From an uncultured Clostridia bacterium (GTDB lineage: Bacteria > Bacillota > Clostridia > Christensenellales > Borkfalkiaceae): DNA of 64,000 nt. The translations under genes and the position numbers were made by a program. Positions 26,973-35,060 of the stretch are shown one piece after another. Under the pieces are notes generated by a model that saw nothing but the letters and a program-made list of their open reading frames with translations, did not search any database and was not told where the DNA came from. Every line of letters starts with the position of its first letter. The stretch's first letter is position 1. Location: assembly GCA_904419945.1 (NCBI GenBank), contig CAJFTM010000001.1, forward strand, positions 89,443-153,442. Reading direction: 5' to 3'.

Positions 26973-28169
26973 GTGGGCAACGCTTCGATCGATGATCAGG
27001 CTCCGTCAGTAACGGGCAACACGGTCGAGAATGTGACGCTCCGCTTCGCCGAATTTGCGGGAGAGATCGATGCAGAACACGGCAACATGGGTGCCGTGAT
27101 CGGCAGAAAAACCGCCTTGGCAGGGCATGATGTCTCTGAAATAACGGAAGCGGATAACACGGTGACAGACGTGACGAAAATTGCAACGCCCGCTACGCTG
27201 CAGGCGGTGCTCGCAAGCGCACAGGATGGAGATACGATCCAACTTGTGGCCGGCACATATACGTTGTCCGGCGAAACGGTACTGGATAAAGCTGTCACGC
27301 TTGTCGGCGAGGGCGACCGCGAAGCCGTCTTGGAAGATGTTGTATTCAATATTGCGGCAACAGATAAGCAGGAGAGCGGCCATGGAACAAGCGGCGTCGA
27401 TCATGCGATGTCTGTCACCTTTGAAAACCTCTCCTTTACGGGCGGCAGCCGGATCAAAATCGGCTATATCGAGAATCAGAACAGCGTATATGAGGATCTA
27501 CTTCCCACGAAAGTCGTCGTGCGCAACTGCTTTGCCAACGTCGGCGACGTCAAGGAGGGGATCACGATCGAGTCGAACAGGGGGCAGTTCATCGCTCTGG
27601 ATTCGACGTATAATGTCAACCTCGACCTGACCGTCGAAAATTGTGATTTGCAGAGTAGTTCTACCGCGGGCGGCGATACCTGTTCGATCGTGGACGGCAA
27701 CGGCACGCAGATCGTGCGCGCCGTGTTCCGCAACAACACCTTCGGCTCGGAAGCAAATCCCTGCAAGCGCTACGCAGTCAAGTTTGCCCGCCGGCAGAAC
27801 GATGCGGAGATTGTCTTCGAGGGCAACACCGTTTACGGCGCGACCGTCGCAGCGACGGATACGAGCGATGCGAAGGACTTCTTTATCCTCGATTTATGGC
27901 AGAGCGGCGGGAATGTCTATGACGATCTCAGCATTGAAATGACCGGCAATGCGGTAATCTGTACGCCGGATGAGGGTTGCGAGGTTTATCTTGCCTATAT
28001 CGAGGCCTCGGTTAACGGGACGGGACACACCATGACGGTGAGCGGCAACACGATCAACGGCGAAGCGGCCGGAGCGGAGAATGTTTACGATATGGCTACC
28101 TCCGATACCGGTTCCGACTTGACGATTCGCGATGGATCGTCTGTTTCTAGTGCCGAAGCAGATGGCTGA
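26973..28169 (+). CDS. C-terminal part of the GLUG-repeat surface lipoprotein (after the frameshift)
   Basis: 398 residues from the first ATG, but the coding frame is open from about 26860 and continues the GLUG pattern ([21 protein letters not shown]) without a gap, so this is the same protein as 24343-26931. It carries a second right-handed beta-helix of the periplasmic copper-binding/pectin-lyase type (TLQAVLASAQDGDTIQLVAGTYTLSGE; VTFENLSFTGGSRI; LTVENCDLQSS). No LPXTG or other sorting signal is at the end, consistent with lipid anchoring at the N-terminus. No ribosome binding site precedes 26973. A sequencing error, a real mutation or programmed change cannot be told apart here. Confidence 0.75.
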   Translation: MGNASIDDQAPSVTGNTVENVTLRFAEFAGEIDAEHGNMGAVIGRKTALAGHDVSEITEADNTVTDVTKIATPATLQAVLASAQDGDTIQLVAGTYTLSGETVLDKAVTLVGEGDREAVLEDVVFNIAATDKQESGHGTSGVDHAMSVTFENLSFTGGSRIKIGYIENQNSVYEDLLPTKVVVRNCFANVGDVKEGITIESNRGQFIALDSTYNVNLDLTVENCDLQSSSTAGGDTCSIVDGNGTQIVRAVFRNNTFGSEANPCKRYAVKFARRQNDAEIVFEGNTVYGATVAATDTSDAKDFFILDLWQSGGNVYDDLSIEMTGNAVICTPDEGCEVYLAYIEASVNGTGHTMTVSGNTINGEAAGAENVYDMATSDTGSDLTIRDGSSVSSAEADG

Positions 28170-28210
28170 CGGTAAGTTTTTCAAAATTTGAAATTGCCGA
28201 GGGCAAAGAG

Positions 28211-28242
28211 GCGGCCCGCAGACCGATCGGTCTGCGGGCCGC
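28211..28242 (+). terminator. Terminator of the surface protein
   Basis: A 32-bp perfect palindrome starting GCGGCCCGCAGACCGA, followed by TTTACTTTT. Confidence 0.8.
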
Positions 28243-28332
28243 TTTACTTTTACAAATTACCGGCGGAGGGCGGGGGCATATCCGTCTTTTCGGCTGAATA
28301 CAATACCTTGTACATTGTTTGTCGAGGTGCGT

Positions 28333-31068
28333 ATGCGCGCGTTTTACTCTCTTCCGGCGGCGGATGTATTGTCCGCTCTGCAAAGTTCTCCGGTCGGCAT
28401 CGCCGAGGCAGAGGCGCAGTCCCGGTTGCGGCAATGGGGCGAAAATGCCCTCCCTTCCCGCAAAAAGGGCGGGCCGTTCCGGCTGTTTTTGGCACAGTTC
28501 AAGGACTTTATGACGATCCTGCTTCTCTGTGCCGCAGCCATTTCCGCTGTCGTTGCTTTTTTGACAGGGGATGCCGGCGGGCTGACCGATACGGGCATCC
28601 TTTTGCTCATCGTGCTGCTCAATGCCGTTGTCGGGTTTATTCAGCAATACCGCGCGGATACCGCCGTCGAAAAATTGGATCGCCTCTCCGTCTGCCGCGT
28701 CAAAGCGGTGCGCGGCGGAAAAGATGTGCTGCTGGACAGCCGTTCTCTCGTTCCCGGCGATGTCATTTTGCTGGAAGAAGGGGATATGGTCCCGGCAGAC
28801 TGCCGTGTTCTGCGCGCAGAGGAACTGCGCTGCGATGAGTCGGCGCTTACGGGCGAATCGAACGGCGTTTCCAAATCGGAAGCGCCCGTCCCTGATAGGA
28901 CGCCGCTTGCCGAGCGGCGGTGTATGCTGCACTCTTCCTCCTTCGTGGTGCGTGGGCGGGCGGCGGCTGTCGTCGTCGGGACGGGCAAGGATACCGAGAT
29001 CGGGCAGATCGCGGGCATGCTCGCACAGACAGAAACAGTCAAAACTCCGCTCGAAAAGGCACTTGCGACGCTCGGGCGGATCATCACCGCATTTGTCGTA
29101 TCGGTCGCGGTACTGCTCTTTTTCTTTGGCATTTTCTTTAAGGGCGAGCCCCTGCTGAGCGGCTTTTTGTCGGCTGTTGCGGTCGCCGTTGCGGCCATTC
29201 CGGAGGGTATGCCTGCCGTCGTTACCGTTATCATGGCGATGGGAGTACAGAAAATGAGCCGCGAGCGCGCCATTATCCGCCGCCTGCATGCGGTGGAAAC
29301 GCTGGGCGGCTGCAGCTGTATCTGTTCGGATAAGACGGGAACTTTGACCGAAAACCGCATGACCGTCGAGGAAGTCATCACCGATTTTTCCGCATTTTCA
29401 GCGGGCGATGCTTTGCGCTCTGCACAGATCGATGTGAGCGCCGTTTCTGCGCCGGCTGGGGAGTCACGGAGGCTCCTGCTCGCGTGTATGCAGATCTGCA
29501 ACAGTGTCCGCATGCGGGGCGGACGGCTATCCGGCGACCCGACGGAGATCGCCCTCGTCGCATATGCGCGCGGGCAGGGGGCATCTTTCTCTTACAGGCG
29601 ATTGGGCGGCATCCCGTTCTCTTCCGAGAACAAGCGCATGACCGTATCTGCTGAAACGGACGAAGGACGCTTCGATTATGTAAAGGGCGGAGCAGATGTT
29701 CTGCTCCGCCGCTGTGACCGTATTTTAGAGGGGGACCGGGTGCGCCCCATGACGGAAGGGGATCGTTCCGTTGTGCTCGCAGCAACCGCTTTCCTCGCGT
29801 CCCGCGCGCTGCGCACGCTGGGGTTTGCCTACCGCGCCTATACTGGCGCTCCGTGTGACGAAGGGCTCATCTTTATCGGGATCTGCGGCATGATCGATCC
29901 GCCGCGCAAAGGCGTCAGAGAGGCGGTCGCCGCCTGTAAAGGTGCGGGCATCACGCCCGTCATGATCACGGGCGATCATCGTGCCACGGCATTCGCCATC
30001 GCTTCGCGGCTGGGCATCGCTGAGAGCGAGGGGCAGGTCGTCACGGGGGCCGAATTGGACGCCATGACGCCGGCAGCCCTGCGCGAGAGCGTGCCGAAAA
30101 TGCGTGTTTTTGCCCGCGTCAGTCCCAAGCACAAGAGCCTGATCGTCGAGCAGCTGCAGGCGGCGGGCAATGTCGTCGCCATGACGGGCGACGGCATCAA
30201 TGATGCGCCCGGCATCCGCAAAGCGGATATCGGCATCGCCATGGGCATTTCGGGGACGGACGTTACCAAGAGTGCGGCAGATATGGTCATCGCGGATGAC
30301 AATTTTGCGACCATCGTCACCGCTGTGCAGGAGGGGCGGCGCATTTTTTCTAACATCCGCAAGACTGTCCGCTTTTTCCTCGCTACAAATCTGGCCGAAG
30401 TGCTGGCCGTGCTCATTGCCTCGCTCGTTTTTTGGAAGTTCGATTTTCTTACCTCCACGCAGCTCCTGTGGATCAACCTCATCACCGACAGCCTGCCCGT
30501 CCTCTCGTTGGGGGCAGATCGGGCAGAGCGCGACTGCATGCTTCGCCCGCCCGAGAGCGCGTCCTCTCTCTTTTCGGCGTCTTCCCTTGTTTCCGTCGCC
30601 GTCTACGGCGCTGTACAGACGGCGCTGTGTATCGGCGTCTTTGTTTGGAGCCTGCACGTTTACGGGAATGCGGTCGCAGTCACGATGACCTTTTTTGTCC
30701 TTTCCTTTTTGGAACTATTTCATTCCTTCAATATCCGTTCGGAATATGGTTCCGCGTTCGGCAGGGGATTCTTTTCCAACAAGATGCTCTTTGTCACCGT
30801 CGGCATCGGTGTCGGCGTCAATCTTTTACTCTGCATTTTCCCGTTCCTGCGCGCGGCGTTCGGCATCACTTCGCTCACGGCGGGGCAATGGGGGATCGTG
30901 TTCGCGGCTTCGCTTGCGGTCATTCCTGCCGCAGAGCTGTACAAGGCGGCTGCCCGCATCGTTCGCAAAAGGAGGGGGCTCAGTGCGGGAGCTTTCGCCG
31001 CGCCGCACAGTTCCGCAAATAGCGCTCCCACGCCGCATAGGCACCCGAGCGCTGCGCGTTTTCAGTAA
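28333..31068 (+). CDS. Calcium-translocating P-type ATPase (P2 type)
   Basis: A 911-residue cation pump. TGES (ALTGESNGVSK), the phosphorylation site DKTGTLTENRMT (Asp about 333), KGGADVLL and MTGDGINDAPGIRKADIGIAMG are present. The M4 motif AAIPEGMPAVVT and M6 NLITDSLP carry the Glu, Asn and Asp used by SERCA-type calcium sites, so Ca2+ export is likely; Mn2+ is an alternative. Ten membrane segments are expected. ATG at 28333 follows CGAGG; a TTG six codons upstream is possible. The last ~29 residues (AAPHSSANSAPTPHRH) lie in a region that overlaps the 3' end of the opposing GH5 gene and look like a run-on tail. Confidence 0.93.
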   Translation: MRAFYSLPAADVLSALQSSPVGIAEAEAQSRLRQWGENALPSRKKGGPFRLFLAQFKDFMTILLLCAAAISAVVAFLTGDAGGLTDTGILLLIVLLNAVVGFIQQYRADTAVEKLDRLSVCRVKAVRGGKDVLLDSRSLVPGDVILLEEGDMVPADCRVLRAEELRCDESALTGESNGVSKSEAPVPDRTPLAERRCMLHSSSFVVRGRAAAVVVGTGKDTEIGQIAGMLAQTETVKTPLEKALATLGRIITAFVVSVAVLLFFFGIFFKGEPLLSGFLSAVAVAVAAIPEGMPAVVTVIMAMGVQKMSRERAIIRRLHAVETLGGCSCICSDKTGTLTENRMTVEEVITDFSAFSAGDALRSAQIDVSAVSAPAGESRRLLLACMQICNSVRMRGGRLSGDPTEIALVAYARGQGASFSYRRLGGIPFSSENKRMTVSAETDEGRFDYVKGGADVLLRRCDRILEGDRVRPMTEGDRSVVLAATAFLASRALRTLGFAYRAYTGAPCDEGLIFIGICGMIDPPRKGVREAVAACKGAGITPVMITGDHRATAFAIASRLGIAESEGQVVTGAELDAMTPAALRESVPKMRVFARVSPKHKSLIVEQLQAAGNVVAMTGDGINDAPGIRKADIGIAMGISGTDVTKSAADMVIADDNFATIVTAVQEGRRIFSNIRKTVRFFLATNLAEVLAVLIASLVFWKFDFLTSTQLLWINLITDSLPVLSLGADRAERDCMLRPPESASSLFSASSLVSVAVYGAVQTALCIGVFVWSLHVYGNAVAVTMTFFVLSFLELFHSFNIRSEYGSAFGRGFFSNKMLFVTVGIGVGVNLLLCIFPFLRAAFGITSLTAGQWGIVFAASLAVIPAAELYKAAARIVRKRRGLSAGAFAAPHSSANSAPTPHRHPSAARFQ

Positions 31069-32302
31069 CAGAAGCTTCGTACGCTGCGGCGATTTCTTGA
31101 TAGGTCGCCTTCGAGATATCTACCGGGGGTAGATCCAGCTCGAACATTCCCCAGTTTAGTTTGTCCTTTTCGCCGTGGGTGCGGACATAGAGGTTCCGAT
31201 ACCGGCGGTCGCGCCGATAAAAGTATGCGTTGGTCTTGTACGTCCACGAGGCGAATGACCATCCCAGCTTGTCGAAATATGCAAAGTATGTCTGCCAGTC
31301 CTTTTGCCGCCCATAGGCGTTCCATTCGCCGATCAATACGGGCGTGCGGTAGCCCATCCAATTGTGCAGAGCCTTATACAGGCGCAGGCAGGTCTTTTGC
31401 GAAAAGGGCGTCAGATTATAGATGTGGTACTCCATGCAGATATTCTTCCAACCGTAGCGGCGGAGGCGCGCCCCGTTGACAGGGAAAGAAAAACATTCGA
31501 TAAAGAGAAGGTGATCGGGGTCTTCTTCGCGTACGGCGCGGTAGAGGCGGTCATAATAATCGAAATTGACCCTGCCCCCATAGCGGTGAGGGCGGCGGCG
31601 CGGTTCGTTGAGCAGGTCGTATCCGGCTACGGCGCGCTCGCCGCGGTAGTGCCGCGCGATCTGCCGCCACAGCGCCTCGGTGCGCGCCTCGTTTTCGGCG
31701 TTGCCGTACAGGTCAAAGTGCGCATCGTCGCCCGAGTGATGGTCCATATTTTGCGAACCTGGCGCCCCGTGCAGGTCGAGCACGGCGTACAGACCGTACT
31801 TTTTGCACCATGAAATTGCGCGGTCGAGCGCGGCAAAGGCATCCGGGCGCAGCGCGCCGCCCTCTGTGAGATTCATATAGGAAAAGGGGATGCGCACGGC
31901 GTTCATGCCCAACGCGGCGATGGTACGCACGTCCTCCTCGCGGATATAATGGTCGAGATAGATCTGTTCCAATCGGGCGATCTGGTCCTCGTCCAGGTTG
32001 GGATTTTGCCGCATGGCTGTCCGGCCGCGCCGCTGCGTGTAGTGCCCGGTATCGAAATTGCCGACCGAAGCAAGGCTCATCCACGGTTCCTGGATGAACC
32101 AGTTGCCGAGGTTGACGCCTTTGAGTTGTAGCAGGTTTCCGTCGCCGTCGTACAGGTTGGTGCCGTGCGCCTGTACAAAGCCGTTTGCCCCATCGATGTG
32201 CGCGGGGCGGCGCGGGTTCGGATCCCTGCACAAAAATACGATGCAGGCGATGATTGCGATGAGCAGTGCGGCGGCAATACAGCCGGCGATGATCCAAGTC
32301 AT
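30980..32302 (-). CDS. Membrane-anchored GH5 glycoside hydrolase
   Basis: A 440-residue glycosidase of family 5, of the cellulase/exo-1,3-glucanase type. One N-terminal membrane helix (about residues 3-25) anchors it outside. The entry LKGVNLGNWFIQEPW is typical of the glucan 1,3-beta-glucosidase subgroup; the acid/base Glu is in YDLLNEPR (about 233) and the nucleophile Glu in VLIGEWNAY (about 326). It likely trims beta-glucans at the cell surface. ATG at 32302 follows GAAGGAGGA; the frame is open 20 codons further upstream without a ribosome binding site. Its 3' end overlaps the Ca2+ ATPase gene on the other strand by 89 bp. Confidence 0.9.
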   Translation of the reverse strand: MTWIIAGCIAAALLIAIIACIVFLCRDPNPRRPAHIDGANGFVQAHGTNLYDGDGNLLQLKGVNLGNWFIQEPWMSLASVGNFDTGHYTQRRGRTAMRQNPNLDEDQIARLEQIYLDHYIREEDVRTIAALGMNAVRIPFSYMNLTEGGALRPDAFAALDRAISWCKKYGLYAVLDLHGAPGSQNMDHHSGDDAHFDLYGNAENEARTEALWRQIARHYRGERAVAGYDLLNEPRRRPHRYGGRVNFDYYDRLYRAVREEDPDHLLFIECFSFPVNGARLRRYGWKNICMEYHIYNLTPFSQKTCLRLYKALHNWMGYRTPVLIGEWNAYGRQKDWQTYFAYFDKLGWSFASWTYKTNAYFYRRDRRYRNLYVRTHGEKDKLNWGMFELDLPPVDISKATYQEIAAAYEASVTENAQRSGAYAAWERYLRNCAARRKLPH

Positions 32303-32401
32303 TTTCGATCGTCCTCCTTCGGGCAGTACCCTCATGCAACAGCATAGCACGGCGCGGCTCATTTTGCAACATTTTAGCCGAAATTGATAGGAAATCCATA
32401 T

Positions 32402-32420
32402 CCTCCGGCCATGCCGGAGG
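32402..32420. repeat. Short hairpin similar to the one at 157-175
   Basis: CCTCCGGC-CAT-GCCGGAGG followed by GTATTT. Compared with the hairpin at 157-175 (CCACCGGC-TAT-GCCGGTGG, ATATTT), the one stem change is compensated on both arms. Confidence 0.5.
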
Positions 32421-32444
32421 GTATTTCAAAATAAAAAGCAGGTA

Positions 32445-32473
32445 TTGACAGATCCGATTTGCAGTGTTATAAT
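32445..32473 (+). promoter_or_regulatory. Promoter of a small transcript
   Basis: Perfect TTGACA (32445-32450) and TATAAT (32468-32473), 17-bp spacer. It drives a ~160-nt unit that ends at the terminator at 32640. Confidence 0.75.
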
Positions 32474-32479
32474 AAAATT

Positions 32480-32640
32480 GCAATCAGTTCATCAGGAATA
32501 GAGGGATCGAAAAGGCAGCTTTCAGATGTTTATATAAAAAAGAATTTGTAAAATAAATCGAAAGGAGAAAAACTCCTATGAATATCGATTGTAATGTAAG
32601 CACAAATAGAGTCTTATAAGGCTTTGTTTGTGCTTTTTTT
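32480..32640 (+). ncRNA. Small terminated transcript with a 13-codon ORF
   Basis: From the promoter's expected start to a strong terminator, about 160 nt. Near its 3' end is a ribosome binding site AGGAG (32563-32567) that can pair with CTCCT (32573-32577) directly before an ATG. The ORF at 32578-32619 encodes MNIDCNVSTNRVL and its last codons run into the terminator stem. It could be a small peptide gene, a small RNA, or a leader that controls the lipoprotein genes downstream. Confidence 0.45.
32598..32640 (+). terminator. Terminator of the small transcript
   Basis: AAGCACAAA (32598-32606) pairs with TTTGTGCTT (32627-32635) and T continues to 32640. Confidence 0.8.
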
Positions 32641-32814
32641 AGTATAGTTTTGGTGAAGGGCAGACGGTTATGTTCCTCAATAATATTGCGAGGGAAGCAT
32701 ATATATTTGTTAAAAGTATAATGAACAATGGAGACAATGGAATGCATCAAAAAATGAGGCCCTATGCCAAGAGGCATTAAAGTAAAATAAATTGCATGAA
32801 GGGAGTGGAAAAGC

Positions 32815-33567
32815 ATGAAAAAGAAATTATGTAAAGCATGGATCGTGCTCATTTTGGCGGTAATGACGCTTATGCTGAGCGCGTGTTCGGGATTTGTGCG
32901 TAATGAAGAGTGGGGATACTTTACGGTAAAATTTTACGATGACAGGGAAACGGCATATATAACCGGTTTGACGGAAGAGGGACAGCAACAGCGCTTTTTG
33001 GTGATCCCCGAAGAGATAGACGGAGTTAAAGTATATACAATAGGTGAAAGACCTCTTTTGCAAATGTGGAGCAGTATAGGCTATGCTGATATCTGTAGTG
33101 ATAAGCTTGAAAAGATTTATATTCCATTTTCAACTGAAATAATAAGTGGTTCATTTAGAAATAGCTCTAATTTAATGAAAGTAGTTTCAATAAGAGATGA
33201 TTATTATATTAACGGTTTTGAATACTCAATAAAGAGGTGTTATTCAAGGGAGGTATACATTGAAAGGGGATACACTCGTAACTGTTACGTTATGTCCAAT
33301 GTATCATACTTCTACAATTATGAAACAGAAGAAAATTACGGCTATTATTGGATCGATGATTGGGACTATGGCGGTAAAATCGAATTTATCCCGCCTGAAC
33401 CGGAACGGGAAGGCTATACATTCGGAGGATGGTATAAAGAGCCGGAGTGTATAAATAAATGGAATTTTGAGACGGACGTTCTGCCGGAAGAGCGTACGGA
33501 AATAAACGAAGAAGGTGAAGAGGAGGTGGTTTACCAGGAGACAAAATTGTATGCAAAATGGCTATAA
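32815..33567 (+). CDS. Lipoprotein with InlB-type B-repeat, copy 1
   Basis: A 250-residue lipoprotein: signal peptide with lipobox SAC (Cys24), a domain with VIPEEIDGVKVYTIGE resembling a leucine-rich BspA-like start, and a C-terminal Listeria-Bacteroides (InlB B) repeat GYTFGGWYKEPEC...LYAKWL. It is likely exposed at the cell surface. The gene is AT-richer than its surroundings. A nearly identical copy follows 31 bases later; the conserved block starts in the lipobox and ends about residue 100, then the two diverge and converge again in the B-repeat. RBS GGGAGTGG. Function unknown; such modules mediate binding to host or to other proteins. Confidence 0.85.
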   Translation: MKKKLCKAWIVLILAVMTLMLSACSGFVRNEEWGYFTVKFYDDRETAYITGLTEEGQQQRFLVIPEEIDGVKVYTIGERPLLQMWSSIGYADICSDKLEKIYIPFSTEIISGSFRNSSNLMKVVSIRDDYYINGFEYSIKRCYSREVYIERGYTRNCYVMSNVSYFYNYETEENYGYYWIDDWDYGGKIEFIPPEPEREGYTFGGWYKEPECINKWNFETDVLPEERTEINEEGEEEVVYQETKLYAKWL

Positions 33568-33598
33568 GGCAAATTGCTTAAAAGGGGATTATAATTTT

Positions 33599-34357
33599 AT
33601 GATAAAGAAAATATTAAGGATTTTAATGATTACTATTTTAGTATCAACAACGCTTATGCTGAGCGCGTGTTCGGGATTTGTGCGTAATGAAGAGTGGGGA
33701 TACTTTACGGTAAAATTTTATGATGACAGAGAAACGGCATATATAACCGGTTTGACGGAAGAGGGACAGCAACAGCGCTTTTTGGTGATACCCGAAGAGA
33801 TAGACGGAGTTAGGGTGTCTACAATAGGTGAACGGCCTCTTTTGCAAATGTGGAGCAGTATAGGTTATGCTGATATCTGTAGTGAAAAATTAGAAAAAGT
33901 GTACTTCCCTACATCTGTTTATATAGTATCAGGTTCATTTAGAAATAGTCCCAATTTAACGAAGATAATATCTATGGCTGGAGCCTTTATAGTGACTACT
34001 AGTCAATCTGTCAAAACGTATGTTTCTGATAGAGAATATACTAATGTACCTCCAAATAGTTTATATTATTATGCTTTCGATAGGGCAAATGTATCATTTT
34101 TTTATAATTATGAAACAGAGAAAAATTATGGCTATTATTGGATTGATGACTATGATTACGGAAGTAAAATTGAATTTATACCACCCGAGCCGGAACGGGA
34201 AGGTTATACATTCGGAGGGTGGTATAAAGAGCCTGAGTGCATAAACGAATGGGATTTTGAAACGGACGTTCTGCCGGAAGAGCGCACGGAAATAAATGAA
34301 GAGGGTGAAGAGGAGGTGGTTTACCAAGAGACAAAATTGTATGCAAAGTGGCTATAA
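33599..34357 (+). CDS. Lipoprotein with InlB-type B-repeat, copy 2
   Basis: A 252-residue tandem paralogue of the preceding gene. The signal peptide differs (MIKKILRILMITILVSTT), but from TLMLSACSGFVRNEEWGYF onwards the proteins are almost identical for about 85 residues. The centre (about residues 105-170) is divergent, and the B-repeat GYTFGGWYKEPECINEWDFETDV is again conserved. The start at 33599 follows AAAGGGG. Patchy identity indicates duplication followed by divergence or gene conversion of the ends. Confidence 0.85.
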   Translation: MIKKILRILMITILVSTTLMLSACSGFVRNEEWGYFTVKFYDDRETAYITGLTEEGQQQRFLVIPEEIDGVRVSTIGERPLLQMWSSIGYADICSEKLEKVYFPTSVYIVSGSFRNSPNLTKIISMAGAFIVTTSQSVKTYVSDREYTNVPPNSLYYYAFDRANVSFFYNYETEKNYGYYWIDDYDYGSKIEFIPPEPEREGYTFGGWYKEPECINEWDFETDVLPEERTEINEEGEEEVVYQETKLYAKWL

Positions 34358-34484
34358 GGCAACGAATTGAAAAAAGACCTGAGTAACGATAGGAGGGAAA
34401 TGATATGAGTCTCAACAGGTGCTTCGTTTTCCGAACTTTCACAAGCATTCCTTCTTGAGTATTTGGGATCTTCACAGGAAGAAG

Positions 34485-34571
34485 ATGTTTTTTAGTATAA
34501 CGGCAAGGATAAACCATGCAACGTACTGCGTCATTGTCGATGAAAGCGGTAGTATGACAGTCAAACGATAA
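34485..34571 (+). pseudogene. Remnant of a von Willebrand A-domain protein
   Basis: A 28-codon frame ending in ATYCVIVDESGSMTVKR. DESGS is the DxSxS metal-site motif that begins VWA domains, but the frame stops immediately after it, so only a fragment remains. A preceding 17-codon frame with a good ribosome binding site (34405) may be another scrap. Confidence 0.35.
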
Positions 34572-34592
34572 AAAATCAAAAGAGGTCCGATC

Positions 34593-34953
34593 ATGAAAAA
34601 AATCATTCTTTCCCGCGTGCTCGCCTGTATTTTGATCATCGTCGCCAGAACAGGAAGTCGAGGATTATCGTCGCCTGGAGTATGAACCGATCGTGCCGGA
34701 GCCGCTCACCGAGGAGCAGAAAAAGCGCATCGAAGAGGCTGTTGCCGCAGATGCCATGGAGCTGTACGGGATGGCTGTCTACAACTACAAGTTCCAAGAG
34801 TATTACGGCGAGTACAACGGTTTCCACATCGTCGAAGTGTACTATGATCTCGAAGGAGGGAATTGGCTCACGGAGGTCAGGAGAATGATCACCGCAGGTA
34901 TTTACTTGGGACTTAGGGGGTACCCGCCCCTCTATGTCTGGCAGGACGTATAA
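34593..34953 (+). pseudogene. Frameshifted small secreted protein
   Basis: AGAGG and ATG at 34593 start a signal-peptide-like sequence MKKIILSRVLACILIIVA, which runs into a stop after 30 codons. From about 34648 another frame continues as EVEDYRRLEYEPIVPEPLTEEQ and ends at 34953 (WQDV). Joined, they would give a ~115-residue exported protein with a mixed alpha/beta domain of unknown family. One extra base near 34640-34655 would account for the break. It lies at the edge of the AT-rich accessory stretch, next to other gene scraps. Confidence 0.5.
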
Positions 34954-34979
34954 AGCAGTACTTCCTTGGGATAAAGAGA

Positions 34980-35007
34980 GGCGCGCACCGCTTTTGCGGT
35001 GCGCGCC
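34980..35007 (-). terminator. Hairpin between the pseudogene and leuS
   Basis: GGCGCGCACCGC (34980-34991) pairs with 34996-35007 around TTTT. It lies 54 bases past the leuS stop and may serve both strands; U tail weak. Confidence 0.6.
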
Positions 35008-35060
35008 GTTTGCATATCCATTTCTTTGTCTGTGTCGGTATTTCGATCTCCAAGCTGTAA

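Noticed and set aside
32484-32852. 122-codon minus-strand frame with hydrophobic stretches
   Set aside because: It runs through the promoter, terminator and start of a well-supported plus-strand lipoprotein; no ribosome binding site.
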